A stretch of DNA of 10,148 nt from JBAYST01 sp041676005. Its GTDB lineage: Bacteria > Bacillota_I > Bacilli_A > RFN20 > CAG-826. Below are positions 1 through 7,059 of this stretch, one piece after another; the stretch's first letter is position 1, and each line of letters opens with the position of its first letter. Where the stretch lies: positions 1-10,148 of the forward strand of contig JBAYST010000032.1 of the NCBI GenBank assembly GCA_041676005.1. The letters are read 5' to 3'. The translations under genes and the position numbers were made by a program. Under the pieces are notes generated by a model that made no database searches, was not told the origin of the DNA, and saw only the letters and a list, made by a program, of their open reading frames with translations.

Positions 1-1079
1 CCAGATGAATTATTCCATATGCAATCGACCCAATCAGGAAAATCGATAAAAGGATTACGATTTTTTTGAAAATTGCGATAAATGAGATTGTTACGGTGAA
101 TTTCATAATCATCGACAGGATCTGATCTGTGCCATGCTAAAAGAGTATTTAAGGAAGCGTAACTTGCAGGAGTAGTATCACTACTGCTAATAGCTGTTCC
201 ATCAGTAACGTAATTTTCATCTAAAATTAAATAAGGTTCAAAATCCGAAATTGCTCCACTAATTCCAGCATAGTTATTATATCTTGCCACCATATATAAA
301 CATGCTCGAGCAATATCACCTTTATCGGAATCTTGGGGTTCGAAAACTTTTTGGGATCCACTAACCCCAGGATTGGTACCGCGTATATTGTCATGAATTC
401 CGTCTCGAAGTTCTTGCGTGTCAATATCTGTGACATTTCCATAAGCGTAATTATTGTGATGAACTTGATTGACACGTGCATCAGCGATTACTAAATGATG
501 AATATCAGTACCAGCGGGGCCTGATGCTCCTTTGTCAGCTTTAAATCCTCTTGATTGTGGCCAGATGTGTTCTCTATTTAAAGCATTATAAACGTCGGTG
601 TGAGAACTCGAAATCTTCATATTGTGTGTATCATTATCATTACGATAAAGAACATGTATGTAAGGGTCGTCATTATTATTGTTGTAACCAGTAACTATAC
701 CTGTTGAAGCATTATAAGTTCCTGCGATACCAGAAGCAGGAGAACGCGTCCAATTTCGCTCGGTAATTTTTGCAGATTTCCAAACATTATCGTAACTAAG
801 GTATTTCATATCATTATATAAAATAGGCTTAAGGTTTTTTAAAAGGTTCGTGCCTTTTCTTTCATTCACCGCTAAAGAATCAATTGAGGAATAATATGAT
901 CGAACCTCACTTTCGGTATTATCATTCAAATTCAATGTCGTAGGAATAGAAGTTGAAGAAGGCGGGGCGCCAAGAGCGAGTTCTGCATCTTTATTACTAA
1001 TTTTATTAGTAAATGTGAATAATGATGCAAGAATGAAGCCAAGGCTTAAGAGTGTAAAGTTCCGTTTGATGTTTTTCAT
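1..1079 (-). CDS. Secreted endonuclease I family nuclease, 3' end cut by the window
   Basis: Reading the minus strand from the ATG at 1079 gives 359 complete codons without a stop; the C-terminus lies beyond position 1. Residues 1-22 look like a signal peptide (basic start, then LLSLGFILASLFTF) without a lipobox cysteine, so the protein is probably secreted. The nuclease domain carries the family motifs: NREHIWPQS (E170, H171, the presumed metal-ligand/general-base pair), TDIHHL (D192, H194), FEPQDSDKGDIARA around 246-259, and RNPFIDFPDW at 341-350. Family knowledge (endonuclease I, Vvn, Bacillus extracellular ribonuclease) points to non-specific cleavage of DNA and/or RNA. The block after TDIHHL reads NQVHHNNYAYG, where relatives usually have N-x-x-R-x-N, so the arginine seems replaced. 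It lies 27 bp downstream of a paralogous nuclease gene and is probably co-transcribed. Its ribosome binding site is weak (AGAAAAG about 13 nt upstream). The family call is firm; the substrate is not known. Confidence 0.9.
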   Translation of the reverse strand, partial: MKNIKRNFTLLSLGFILASLFTFTNKISNKDAELALGAPPSSTSIPTTLNLNDNTESEVRSYYSSIDSLAVNERKGTNLLKNLKPILYNDMKYLSYDNVWKSAKITERNWTRSPASGIAGTYNASTGIVTGYNNNNDDPYIHVLYRNDNDTHNMKISSSHTDVYNALNREHIWPQSRGFKADKGASGPAGTDIHHLVIADARVNQVHHNNYAYGNVTDIDTQELRDGIHDNIRGTNPGVSGSQKVFEPQDSDKGDIARACLYMVARYNNYAGISGAISDFEPYLILDENYVTDGTAISSSDTTPASYASLNTLLAWHRSDPVDDYEIHRNNLIYRNFQKNRNPFIDFPDWVDCIWNNSS

Positions 1080-1106
1080 AATATTTCGTATTTCTTTTCT
1101 AAATAA

Positions 1107-2717
1107 TTATTGTACTTCAATGCCGATGCGATAGCAGTATAACGCTTTTTGGATTCCGCTTATTTCAATTGTCACGACTCCGCTCATTGCGGTGTCTAAA
1201 GTGGCAATGTAAGTGTTGAAACCAGATGTATTCGGTTCTAATGTCATTTGTTCAATTAAAACGCCATCTACTTTAAATGCGATTGTCGCCAAGGTATTTG
1301 AGGCTACTGACCCTTCAAATGCAATCTCTTTGATTAAGTTTTTAGACGCTAAAGAAAATTCATCAACGCTGGTTAAAGTCAAGGTTCCGATACTCGCACT
1401 CGCTGATCCAACTTGAACACCACGAGTCTTATCATTTGCGGTGTAAGTTGCGCTTGCATTAGTTCTTAGCTCTGTCCATTCAACGCCGCTTAAAGTAGTT
1501 GAGTTAGTCACTCCAGATGCACCTGAGAAATTGGCTGTGGTAAAAGTATGGTTCCAAGACATTTGTGCCACCGGATCAACAGTTATATTGATTGGATAAG
1601 TTATTGTTTGATGAGAAGAATTGATATAAACACTGACTTCTTTAGTTCCACTGGTAGAAAATGTTTCGTTGTCTTCTACTCCACTAACAGTGAACTCGTC
1701 AGCACTTAAAGTCTTACCCACTGTGAAATTTTTATTCACTTCGACAACTTTCAAAGAAGTGCTTTTACTAAAAGTTTCGCCGACTAAAAATTCATAGACG
1801 CCATCTTTAACTGCATGGTTGTTCACTTCGGCAGAAGCGATCTCGAGTTTTAAAATTGTCGGTTCAATATATTTGAGTTCACCGGATTCATTTTGTTTTG
1901 ATCCAAAAACATAATCGGCGAGTTCTGGATAATCGATATATGGATTGCGGTTAAACTGATAAGCCAAAACCGCAGTGTTATGTTGGTACTCTTCTCGAGT
2001 TACCGGATTGAGATTCCATTCTAACAGGTTAGAAAGGTTACCATGGCATTTATCTCCAGTTCCACAAAGCTCCTCGCGCAAATAAAGATTACTATACATG
2101 GTCGCCATATAAAAGATAGCGCGAGAAGTCTTACCTTTATCATCGCTATTGCTCGGTTCAAAAACTGTATCAGTATATTTGTTGTCCCCGATTGTGCCAG
2201 TTGGGGTTTCAACATTTCCTAGATTTTTATTACCTCGTGAATTGTTGCCAGTTGTCCAAGCCGCAAACAAATTATGAAAATCTGTAAGTGGTCCAGGTGA
2301 ACTAGTGCTCGGATTAGATCCGACGATTAAGGTCTTTGGCATCACGTGTTCGCGATCCCAACCCAATTGATCTCCACTGCCTTTCGTACGAGTCTTTAAA
2401 ATGTCATCTTCAGAATAAAGTTGATCGATCATATCGAGATTATCAAATGCCTGATCACCAGCTTGATTAACATTCCATACGCCATCGTATTTTTTAGCGA
2501 CGAAACCGGTGTTAATTGCGGTGGATAATTTCGACTTTAAATCTTCTCCGTTTGTCCAAGACAAACAATTATTATAATAATTACCATATGCATCTACCGA
2601 GTAGGTAGTTCTATCGCCATCTTCAGAATTTTCTGAAGGAGTTTTAGGATTGCAAGAAGCTAATCCAAAAGACAATAATATTAATAATAGGAGAGATGAA
2701 AAACCCTTTTTATTCAT
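1107..2717 (-). CDS. Endonuclease I family nuclease lipoprotein with C-terminal beta-rich domains
   Basis: This 536-residue protein begins with a lipoprotein signal peptide: MNKKGF, a hydrophobic stretch, then lipobox L19-A20-S21-C22. It should be anchored on the outer face of the membrane. A polar linker leads to a nuclease domain at about 40-275. Motifs are WDREHVMPKTL (E123, H124, metal/general base), TDFHNL (D146, H148), the metal-binding loop NNSRGN (N158/N159, R161, N163), FEPSNSDDKGKTSRAIFYM (187-205) and RNPYIDYPELADYVF (257-271). Residues 285-381 resemble a bacterial Ig-like domain (threonine/valine-rich, ending YPINITVD). Residues 385-536 form a further beta-rich region that I do not recognise. 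The core nuclease of this family is roughly 200-250 residues, so about half of this protein is extra, perhaps for surface or substrate binding. The start is fixed by GGAGGTG at 2723-2729. It is the first gene of the nuclease pair and has a strong promoter. The role is probably digestion of external nucleic acid. Confidence 0.93.
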   Translation of the reverse strand: MNKKGFSSLLLLILLSFGLASCNPKTPSENSEDGDRTTYSVDAYGNYYNNCLSWTNGEDLKSKLSTAINTGFVAKKYDGVWNVNQAGDQAFDNLDMIDQLYSEDDILKTRTKGSGDQLGWDREHVMPKTLIVGSNPSTSSPGPLTDFHNLFAAWTTGNNSRGNKNLGNVETPTGTIGDNKYTDTVFEPSNSDDKGKTSRAIFYMATMYSNLYLREELCGTGDKCHGNLSNLLEWNLNPVTREEYQHNTAVLAYQFNRNPYIDYPELADYVFGSKQNESGELKYIEPTILKLEIASAEVNNHAVKDGVYEFLVGETFSKSTSLKVVEVNKNFTVGKTLSADEFTVSGVEDNETFSTSGTKEVSVYINSSHQTITYPINITVDPVAQMSWNHTFTTANFSGASGVTNSTTLSGVEWTELRTNASATYTANDKTRGVQVGSASASIGTLTLTSVDEFSLASKNLIKEIAFEGSVASNTLATIAFKVDGVLIEQMTLEPNTSGFNTYIATLDTAMSGVVTIEISGIQKALYCYRIGIEVQ

Positions 2718-2722
2718 AACAG

Positions 2723-2766
2723 CACCTCCATTACGTGATTATATGTTATATAATTCGAAGTTGCAA
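2723..2766 (-). promoter_or_regulatory. Promoter and RBS of the nuclease pair
   Basis: On the minus strand there is a -35 box TTGCAA (2761-2766), a 17-nt spacer and a perfect -10 TATAAT (2738-2743). GGAGGTG (2723-2729) follows, five bases before the ATG at 2717. The spacing and boxes fit a housekeeping sigma factor. No operator-like palindrome is obvious, so expression may be constitutive. Confidence 0.75.
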
Positions 2767-2778
2767 TAACTCAAAGTA

Positions 2779-2826
2779 TTCACAAAAAATAATAAACTGT
2801 GCTAGAATGCTAAAACAAAAAAGGAG
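2779..2826 (+). promoter_or_regulatory. Promoter and RBS of the DegV-family gene
   Basis: On the plus strand there is TTCACA (2779-2784), an 18-nt spacer and TAGAAT (2803-2808) preceded by TG, which makes an extended -10. AAGGAG at 2821-2826 is seven bases before the ATG at 2834. This decides the start: the frame is open further upstream to 2735, but a start there would lie upstream of this promoter and has no ribosome binding site. The promoter is back to back with that of the nuclease pair; the two -35 boxes are only 12 bp apart. Confidence 0.7.
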
Positions 2827-2833
2827 TATTAGT

Positions 2834-3685
2834 ATGAATAAAGTCGTTATATTCACTGATAGCTGTGTTGATTTAGGTTCTGACACCATCCAAAAACTGA
2901 AAGTAGAAGTTGTTCCACTTCTTGTTAATATAGGAGAGAAAGTATTTTATGATGGGGTAGATATTACCCCTCAAGATATTATTGACTCCGTCGCTAAAGG
3001 GGGAGTTTTTCCAAAAACTGCGGCCGCTGCCCCAGCAACTTTTATTGAAAGATTCACCCCATACATTGAACAAGGTTACGATATCTTTTATTGTGGCATT
3101 GGTTCAACTTTTTCCGCCACTCTTAATAGTGTTTTAATTGCACGAGCTGAATTTCCTGAAAACCGGATTTTTCTTGTCGATTCTAGCAATCTCAGTAGTG
3201 CAATCGGACTTTTGATTCTCAAAGCAGTTAAATATCGCGATGCAGGATTATCTGCAAAAGAAATTGCAGAAAAAGTATCTGAGCACGTCGATCGTCTAAG
3301 AGTTCAATTTGTTGTTGATACTTTAGATTTCATCTACAAAGGCGGACGATGCAGTGGTGCGACATTGTTCTTTGCAAAACATTTAAAAATTCACCCTATT
3401 TTGAAAGTGGGCGATGCTAAAATGAACGTCTATAAAAAGACCCGAGGACCGCTTGTCAAGGCTTGGAACGAGATGCTCAGTGACTTTAAGAAAGATTTAA
3501 AGAATCTTGATTTAGATAACGTTGTTATTGCCGGATGCGGTAACGAAGATGGTGAAAAATATATGGTTGAGCAATTGCAAAAATTAATTCCTGCCGAAAG
3601 TATTAGAGTGACCAAAGTCGGAAGTGTAATCGCTACACATTGCGGTCCTAACACAACAGGTATTTTATATCTGACAAAAAAATAA
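2834..3685 (+). CDS. DegV-family fatty-acid-binding protein
   Basis: This 283-residue protein has the normal DegV/FakB length. Family marks are the N-terminal TDSCVDL (8-14), CGIGSTFSATLNS (87-99), VDSSNLSSAIG (115-125), FVVDTLDFIYKGGRCSGA (159-176), LKIHPILKV (184-192) and HCGPNTTGILYL (269-280). Relatives bind one fatty acid in a buried cavity and, as FakB, present it to the kinase FakA to make acyl-phosphate for phospholipid synthesis. Nothing in the window encodes FakA. The loop that usually reads TSQPS-like is KTAAAAPATF here (61-70), so the serine that normally helps hold the carboxylate appears to be alanine; ligand or mode of binding may differ. The protein has no signal peptide and should be cytoplasmic. 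The gene stands alone, with its own promoter and a terminator 20 bp after the stop. The family is certain; the bound lipid is unknown. Confidence 0.93.
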   Translation: MNKVVIFTDSCVDLGSDTIQKLKVEVVPLLVNIGEKVFYDGVDITPQDIIDSVAKGGVFPKTAAAAPATFIERFTPYIEQGYDIFYCGIGSTFSATLNSVLIARAEFPENRIFLVDSSNLSSAIGLLILKAVKYRDAGLSAKEIAEKVSEHVDRLRVQFVVDTLDFIYKGGRCSGATLFFAKHLKIHPILKVGDAKMNVYKKTRGPLVKAWNEMLSDFKKDLKNLDLDNVVIAGCGNEDGEKYMVEQLQKLIPAESIRVTKVGSVIATHCGPNTTGILYLTKK

Positions 3686-3704
3686 AAGCAGAACAATCAA
3701 AAAG

Positions 3705-3740
3705 AAAACGCGTTTTTGACGCGTTTTTGACGCGTTTTTT
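3705..3740. terminator. Bidirectional terminator built from three 11-bp repeats
   Basis: Between the converging stop codons at 3685 and 3746, AAAACGCG (3705-3712) can pair with CGCGTTTT (3731-3738). This is followed by T-rich sequence on the plus strand and, read in reverse, by T-rich sequence (CTTTTTGATTG) on the minus strand. Because the arms are mutually complementary, the hairpin can serve both the degV-like gene and the tldD-pmbA-vanZ-like operon. The region is made of ACGCGTTTTTG units starting at 3708, 3719 and 3730, so alternative stems are possible. Confidence 0.75.
3708..3740 (+). repeat. Three tandem copies of an 11-bp unit
   Basis: The unit ACGCGTTTTTG occurs at 3708-3718 and 3719-3729. 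A third copy at 3730-3740 differs only in its last base (T instead of G). Each unit holds the self-complementary hexamer ACGCGT. The array coincides with the terminator between two convergent genes. Confidence 0.9.
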
Positions 3741-3745
3741 ATCTT

Positions 3746-4249
3746 TTATTCGCTAATTTGTGAACTTTTATTTTTCCGGTGATCGATAATTAAGATAATC
3801 AAATATCCAAGCAAAAGAGGAATCATATAACCTAATAGATCGATGAGAACATCGGTTAATAATCCAGCTCTTTCAGGTATTAACAATTGAATCAGTTCTG
3901 ATGAAACGGCAATGAAAAGTCCACAGGCCGAAGCGATGCTGAATCCGACATATAGAGGCTTTTCTTTTAACAGTAGATGAAAGGTAAAAAAGCCTAACAG
4001 TCCATCTCCAAAAAACAATAAAAAATGACCAAAGAATTTACGGATAAAGCCGTGGAATTGTTCAACGTTTTCAAAATTGATAGTTTCAGGTTTTAAGGTG
4101 TTGATGAATTCGGCGGCAAGATTTGAAAACTGACTACTTTGTTCACCTGAAATCTCGCCAGAGATAGTGGATTCGAGAATGATAAAAATGTTTAAAAGAA
4201 CAAAAAATCCAAGAAGAATCCACTTAATGTTTTTTCTAAAAAAATTCAT
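3746..4249 (-). CDS. VanZ-like integral membrane protein
   Basis: This protein has 167 residues if it starts at MNFFRKN (4249). A tandem ATG at 4252 is only three bases after AAAGG, so the second ATG (six bases) is slightly preferred. A longer open frame to 4321 would run into pmbA and has no ribosome binding site. Visible parts are an N-terminal membrane helix (about 9-26), an outside loop, and three further hydrophobic segments. The VanZ-family pattern is present: RKFFGHFLLFFGDGLLG, then SSELIQLLIPERAGLLTDVLIDLLG, with the conserved E-x-x-Q and R-x-G-x-x-x-D. VanZ itself confers low-level teicoplanin resistance, but most VanZ-like proteins have no known role. It follows pmbA by 16 bp and is the last gene of the tldD operon, ending at the shared terminator. 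A link to cell-envelope stress or to a TldD/PmbA product is only inference. Confidence 0.85.
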   Translation of the reverse strand: MNFFRKNIKWILLGFFVLLNIFIILESTISGEISGEQSSQFSNLAAEFINTLKPETINFENVEQFHGFIRKFFGHFLLFFGDGLLGFFTFHLLLKEKPLYVGFSIASACGLFIAVSSELIQLLIPERAGLLTDVLIDLLGYMIPLLLGYLIILIIDHRKNKSSQISE

Positions 4250-4265
4250 CATCAACCTTTTATTA

Positions 4266-5591
4266 TTATTTACCAGCAATTGATAATTGACGGACGATAA
4301 CTGAAGGTGCATTAACACCACCTAATTGCATTTTGGTATCACTACCAACCGCAGTGATATTTTGGAATAATTCAAGGAGATTACCGCTGACAGTAATCAG
4401 TGCAACTGGTCGAGTTTTCTTTCCATTTTCGATTAAAAAGCCTTCCGCCTTTAAAGAAAAATTACCGCTGACGGCATTGATTCCGGCATTCATCCCTTCT
4501 AATTCGGTGATATAAATTCCTTCGTTTACTTTTTCAAAGAGTTGTTCTTTAGTAAATTTTCCAGGTTTGATAAATAAAGTTGCGACGCCAGCACCAATTT
4601 TTCCGCCAGCTTTATAACCATTGCCTGTAGTTTCTACCCCGTCTTTTTTTGCGGTCTCTAAATTATAAAGGTAAGTTGTTAAAATACCTTTTTTGATGAT
4701 GTCTTTATTAGAAGTGGCGACGCCTTCATCGTCAAATGAACGAGCATAAACAGTTTTTGCTAATGGTTTTTCACTGATCGTCACTTTAGTAGAAGCGACT
4801 TTGGTATTTAGTTTATTAACAAAAAGTGAAGATCGTTTTTGGACTCTTTCAGCATCAGCAGAGTTGATATAAATACTAGTTAAGGAAGCAAAAACATCCG
4901 GCGATAAAACAACCTTCATTTTCTTTGAATCAGTCGGGGTTCCTCCCAGTTTATCTAGTGCACCATTAACGATTTTCTCTGCTAATTCATCGATGTTAAC
5001 GTTTTTATAGTCATTATCAAGAATGAGATCGAAATTAGTTTTCGTCTCACTATTTTCTTTTGCGACCGCAACTCCGACGAATGCGAAGTTATTGTTTTTT
5101 TGTTTCAGTTTTAAACCATGAGAATTTAAGATGATCAATTCAGATGAACTTTCGTTATAAGAAATATTTGCAGCTTCGATAATTCTTTTATCTTTTGCTA
5201 ATATTGCTTTTTCCAAAGCAAAGAGGTCAGCTTTCTTTTTTTCAGTCGGAACTTTTTCGAGTTCAGAATTAAAGGTGTTCACTCTTTTATATTTTTCACT
5301 CCCTTTAAACAAAGAAGCGATTTCTTCTTTTTCAATCACTTTAGCATTTTCGACAATTGCATCGACTAGAAAAGGGATTTTGTCTTTGGTAAAACTAGAA
5401 GTGGTGGCTTGACCAAATTTTCCTCGATAAACTCCACGCGCAACAACTGTGATATTTGTACTCGCTTGTATCGACTCCATCTCGCCATGAAAAACTCCCA
5501 TAGAAAGAGATGAATTTTTGCTAATGTATAGTTCAGATTCAGTAATATTTTTTTCTTTTGCAATAGCAAAAAATCTTTGATAAATGTTCAT
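4266..5591 (-). CDS. pmbA: TldE/PmbA-family subunit of the TldD-TldE peptide protease
   Basis: This 441-residue protein starts at MNIYQRFF (5591), one base after the tldD stop. The open frame continues upstream to 5657, but that part is the other-frame reading of the tldD 3' end. Family marks are FDDEGVATSN in the middle region and the C-terminal signature GMNAGINAVSGNFSLKAEG, then VSGN, APSV and LSIAGK at the end. It lacks the HExxxH zinc motif, as expected for the non-metal half of the heterodimer. In E. coli, TldD with PmbA(TldE) processes microcin B17 and degrades the antitoxin CcdA; the complex cleaves small unfolded peptides through a narrow channel. The active partner is encoded directly upstream, and the one-base spacing suggests translational coupling. 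The nearest Shine-Dalgarno-like run lies inside tldD, 14 bases from the ATG. The natural substrate here is unknown, and no RiPP precursor is visible nearby. Confidence 0.95.
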   Translation of the reverse strand: MNIYQRFFAIAKEKNITESELYISKNSSLSMGVFHGEMESIQASTNITVVARGVYRGKFGQATTSSFTKDKIPFLVDAIVENAKVIEKEEIASLFKGSEKYKRVNTFNSELEKVPTEKKKADLFALEKAILAKDKRIIEAANISYNESSSELIILNSHGLKLKQKNNNFAFVGVAVAKENSETKTNFDLILDNDYKNVNIDELAEKIVNGALDKLGGTPTDSKKMKVVLSPDVFASLTSIYINSADAERVQKRSSLFVNKLNTKVASTKVTISEKPLAKTVYARSFDDEGVATSNKDIIKKGILTTYLYNLETAKKDGVETTGNGYKAGGKIGAGVATLFIKPGKFTKEQLFEKVNEGIYITELEGMNAGINAVSGNFSLKAEGFLIENGKKTRPVALITVSGNLLELFQNITAVGSDTKMQLGGVNAPSVIVRQLSIAGK

Positions 5592-5592
5592 A

Positions 5593-6993
5593 TTATTTAA
5601 GTTCGCCTCCTCTTCCTCCGACTGTGATCGAACTGATGCGCAATGTCGGTTGACCAACGTTTACTCTGATGCTTCCTGAAGAGGCACCACACATTCCTTG
5701 GCTAAGAGATAAATCATCTCCAACCATATCTATTTTAGGAAGGATTTCTTCTCCCTTTCCAATCAAAACCGCACCTTTTACCGGTTCGGCAATTTTACCA
5801 TCGCGAACAATATAAGCTTCCGAACAAGCAAAATTGAATTCTCCGGTTGTCGGATCGACACTGCCACCAGAAAATGATTTAGCGTAAAGTCCTAATTTTG
5901 TCGCTTTGATGATGTCTTCAGGTTTGCTGTCACCTTTATCGATATAGGTGTTGCTCATCCTCGAGGTTGGTTCATAGCGAAAACTTTGTCTACGCGAGGC
6001 TCCGTTTGGAGCGGCATTCATCCGACGTCCGTTAAAACTATCGACCATGTATTCTTTTAGAATACCTTTTTTAATTAAAACTCGTTTAGTGCCTTTGATT
6101 CCTTCGTCATCATAATCGATAGAACCCCATTCATTAGGAATCGTCGAATCATCGATTGCGGTAACTAATGAAGAAGCGATTTTTTCTCCGATTTTGTTTG
6201 AAAAGCAGGATAAGTTTTTGCTGACACCTGAGGCTTCTAAAGCGTGTCCGCACGCTTCATGAAACAAAACTCCGCCTGTGCCACCTTGAATGATTACAGG
6301 CATCACGCCACTTGGGCATTCTTTTGCTTCGAGCATTGTGATACAAGTTTCAGCAGCTTCCCGAGCAATTTTCTTTAAATTGATATTTTCAGATTTGAAA
6401 TAAGAAATATCCATTTGGGCGCCTGGACCTTCAAATGTCGTTTCGATTCCATTTTGATCAGCCGCAGTAATCATAAAAAATGCTCGACCGAATTGATTTT
6501 TGGCTTTGACAATGTCTCCACGCGAAGTATAGATTACTGTGTTTCTTTCTGTGTCGTTAAAACCACCGATCGTTCGGACAATCCGCGGATCAAAATTTTC
6601 AATTTCTTTAAGCCCTTCTTTGATTAAGGCGACTTTTTCTTCCTTAGTGACATCGCTATAATCTCTACCAATTGGGCTGATAGTCTTATATTTCTTTTCT
6701 TTTAAATGTGTGACTTCGAGAACTCTTTTGTCTGAAAAACTTTTTGACAAGGTTAGCGCGAGTGCTAGAAGTCCTTTTTTAGATAAGTCACAAGTATAAC
6801 CATAAACGCTTTGAAGATTCTTTAATAATCTGATTCCGACACCATTACTATTGACGTTTGTCGAAGTTTCAACTTTTCCATTATCAATACTCAAAGAGTA
6901 AGTATTAGTGTCTTCATAAAATATTTCAGCATAATCTGCACCAGTAGAAAGACCGAGGTTAAGAATTTCTAAAGCTAATTTTTTTGAAATCAT
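5593..6993 (-). CDS. tldD: TldD metalloprotease, catalytic subunit
   Basis: This 466-residue protein has the usual TldD length. The zinc site is intact: HEACGH at 245-250 (HExxxH, with E246 the catalytic glutamate) in GGVLFHEACGHALEAS, plus the third ligand cysteine C390 in FNFACSEAYIV. Other family marks are DDEGIKGTKR (295-304) and SYAEIF-like N-terminal repeats (ADYAEIFYEDTN). It forms a heterodimer with PmbA/TldE, encoded next, and cleaves small or unfolded peptides such as RiPP leaders or antitoxins. The start at 6993 is fixed by AAGGAGG (7001-7007) seven bases upstream, and a promoter lies just before. The C-terminus GGRGGELK is encoded by a purine run that also supplies the Shine-Dalgarno-like sequence for pmbA. 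The first of three genes in a tight operon, it diverges from the metal-resistance cassette. The protein has no signal peptide and should be cytoplasmic. Confidence 0.96.
   Translation of the reverse strand: MISKKLALEILNLGLSTGADYAEIFYEDTNTYSLSIDNGKVETSTNVNSNGVGIRLLKNLQSVYGYTCDLSKKGLLALALTLSKSFSDKRVLEVTHLKEKKYKTISPIGRDYSDVTKEEKVALIKEGLKEIENFDPRIVRTIGGFNDTERNTVIYTSRGDIVKAKNQFGRAFFMITAADQNGIETTFEGPGAQMDISYFKSENINLKKIAREAAETCITMLEAKECPSGVMPVIIQGGTGGVLFHEACGHALEASGVSKNLSCFSNKIGEKIASSLVTAIDDSTIPNEWGSIDYDDEGIKGTKRVLIKKGILKEYMVDSFNGRRMNAAPNGASRRQSFRYEPTSRMSNTYIDKGDSKPEDIIKATKLGLYAKSFSGGSVDPTTGEFNFACSEAYIVRDGKIAEPVKGAVLIGKGEEILPKIDMVGDDLSLSQGMCGASSGSIRVNVGQPTLRISSITVGGRGGELK
5606..5619 (-). promoter_or_regulatory. 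Shine-Dalgarno-like run inside tldD, serving pmbA
   Basis: The minus strand reads GGAGGAAGAGGAGG here, encoding part of the glycine-rich TldD tail. Its proximal GGAGG ends 14 bases before the pmbA ATG, longer than the usual 5-9. Since no closer site or alternative start codon exists in this frame, pmbA is probably translated by coupling to the tldD stop, which is one base away. Confidence 0.55.
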
Positions 6994-7000
6994 ACGTATT

Positions 7001-7043
7001 CCTCCTTATAAATTATTATAAGTTTATATTTTTAATCTCTTAA
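7001..7043 (-). promoter_or_regulatory. Promoter and RBS of the tldD-pmbA-vanZ-like operon
   Basis: On the minus strand, TTAAGA (7038-7043) lies 17 bases before a perfect -10 TATAAT (7015-7020). AAGGAGG follows at 7001-7007, seven bases before the ATG at 6993. The -35 matches the consensus at four of six positions only. The -35 boxes of this promoter and of the divergent metal cassette are 16 bp apart. Confidence 0.55.
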
Positions 7044-7059
7044 AAACAACTAAATTACA

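Noticed and set aside
227..481. Minus-strand open frame of 84 codons
   Set aside because: It lies wholly inside the first nuclease gene in another frame on the same strand; the nuclease frame carries the conserved motifs.
1080..1106. Possible terminator or promoter between the two nuclease genes
   Set aside because: The 27 bp are AT-rich, with no hairpin and no convincing promoter boxes; the two genes are more simply read as one operon.
2735..2833. Upstream extension of the DegV-family protein
   Set aside because: It would start before the promoter boxes and add 33 residues ahead of the standard TDS-type N-terminus; AAGGAG at 2821 points to 2834.
3430..3696. Minus-strand open frame of 88 codons
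   Set aside because: It is the antisense shadow of the DegV-family gene, with no ribosome binding site or recognisable content.
4250..4321. N-terminal extension of the VanZ-like protein
   Set aside because: It would overlap the pmbA 3' end and has no ribosome binding site, and the added residues are not hydrophobic or family-like. The tandem ATGs at 4252/4249 follow AAAGG.
3746..6993. RiPP biosynthesis cluster around tldD/pmbA
   Set aside because: No precursor-like small gene, cyclodehydratase, radical SAM enzyme or exporter is visible in the window; tldD/pmbA alone are widespread housekeeping genes.
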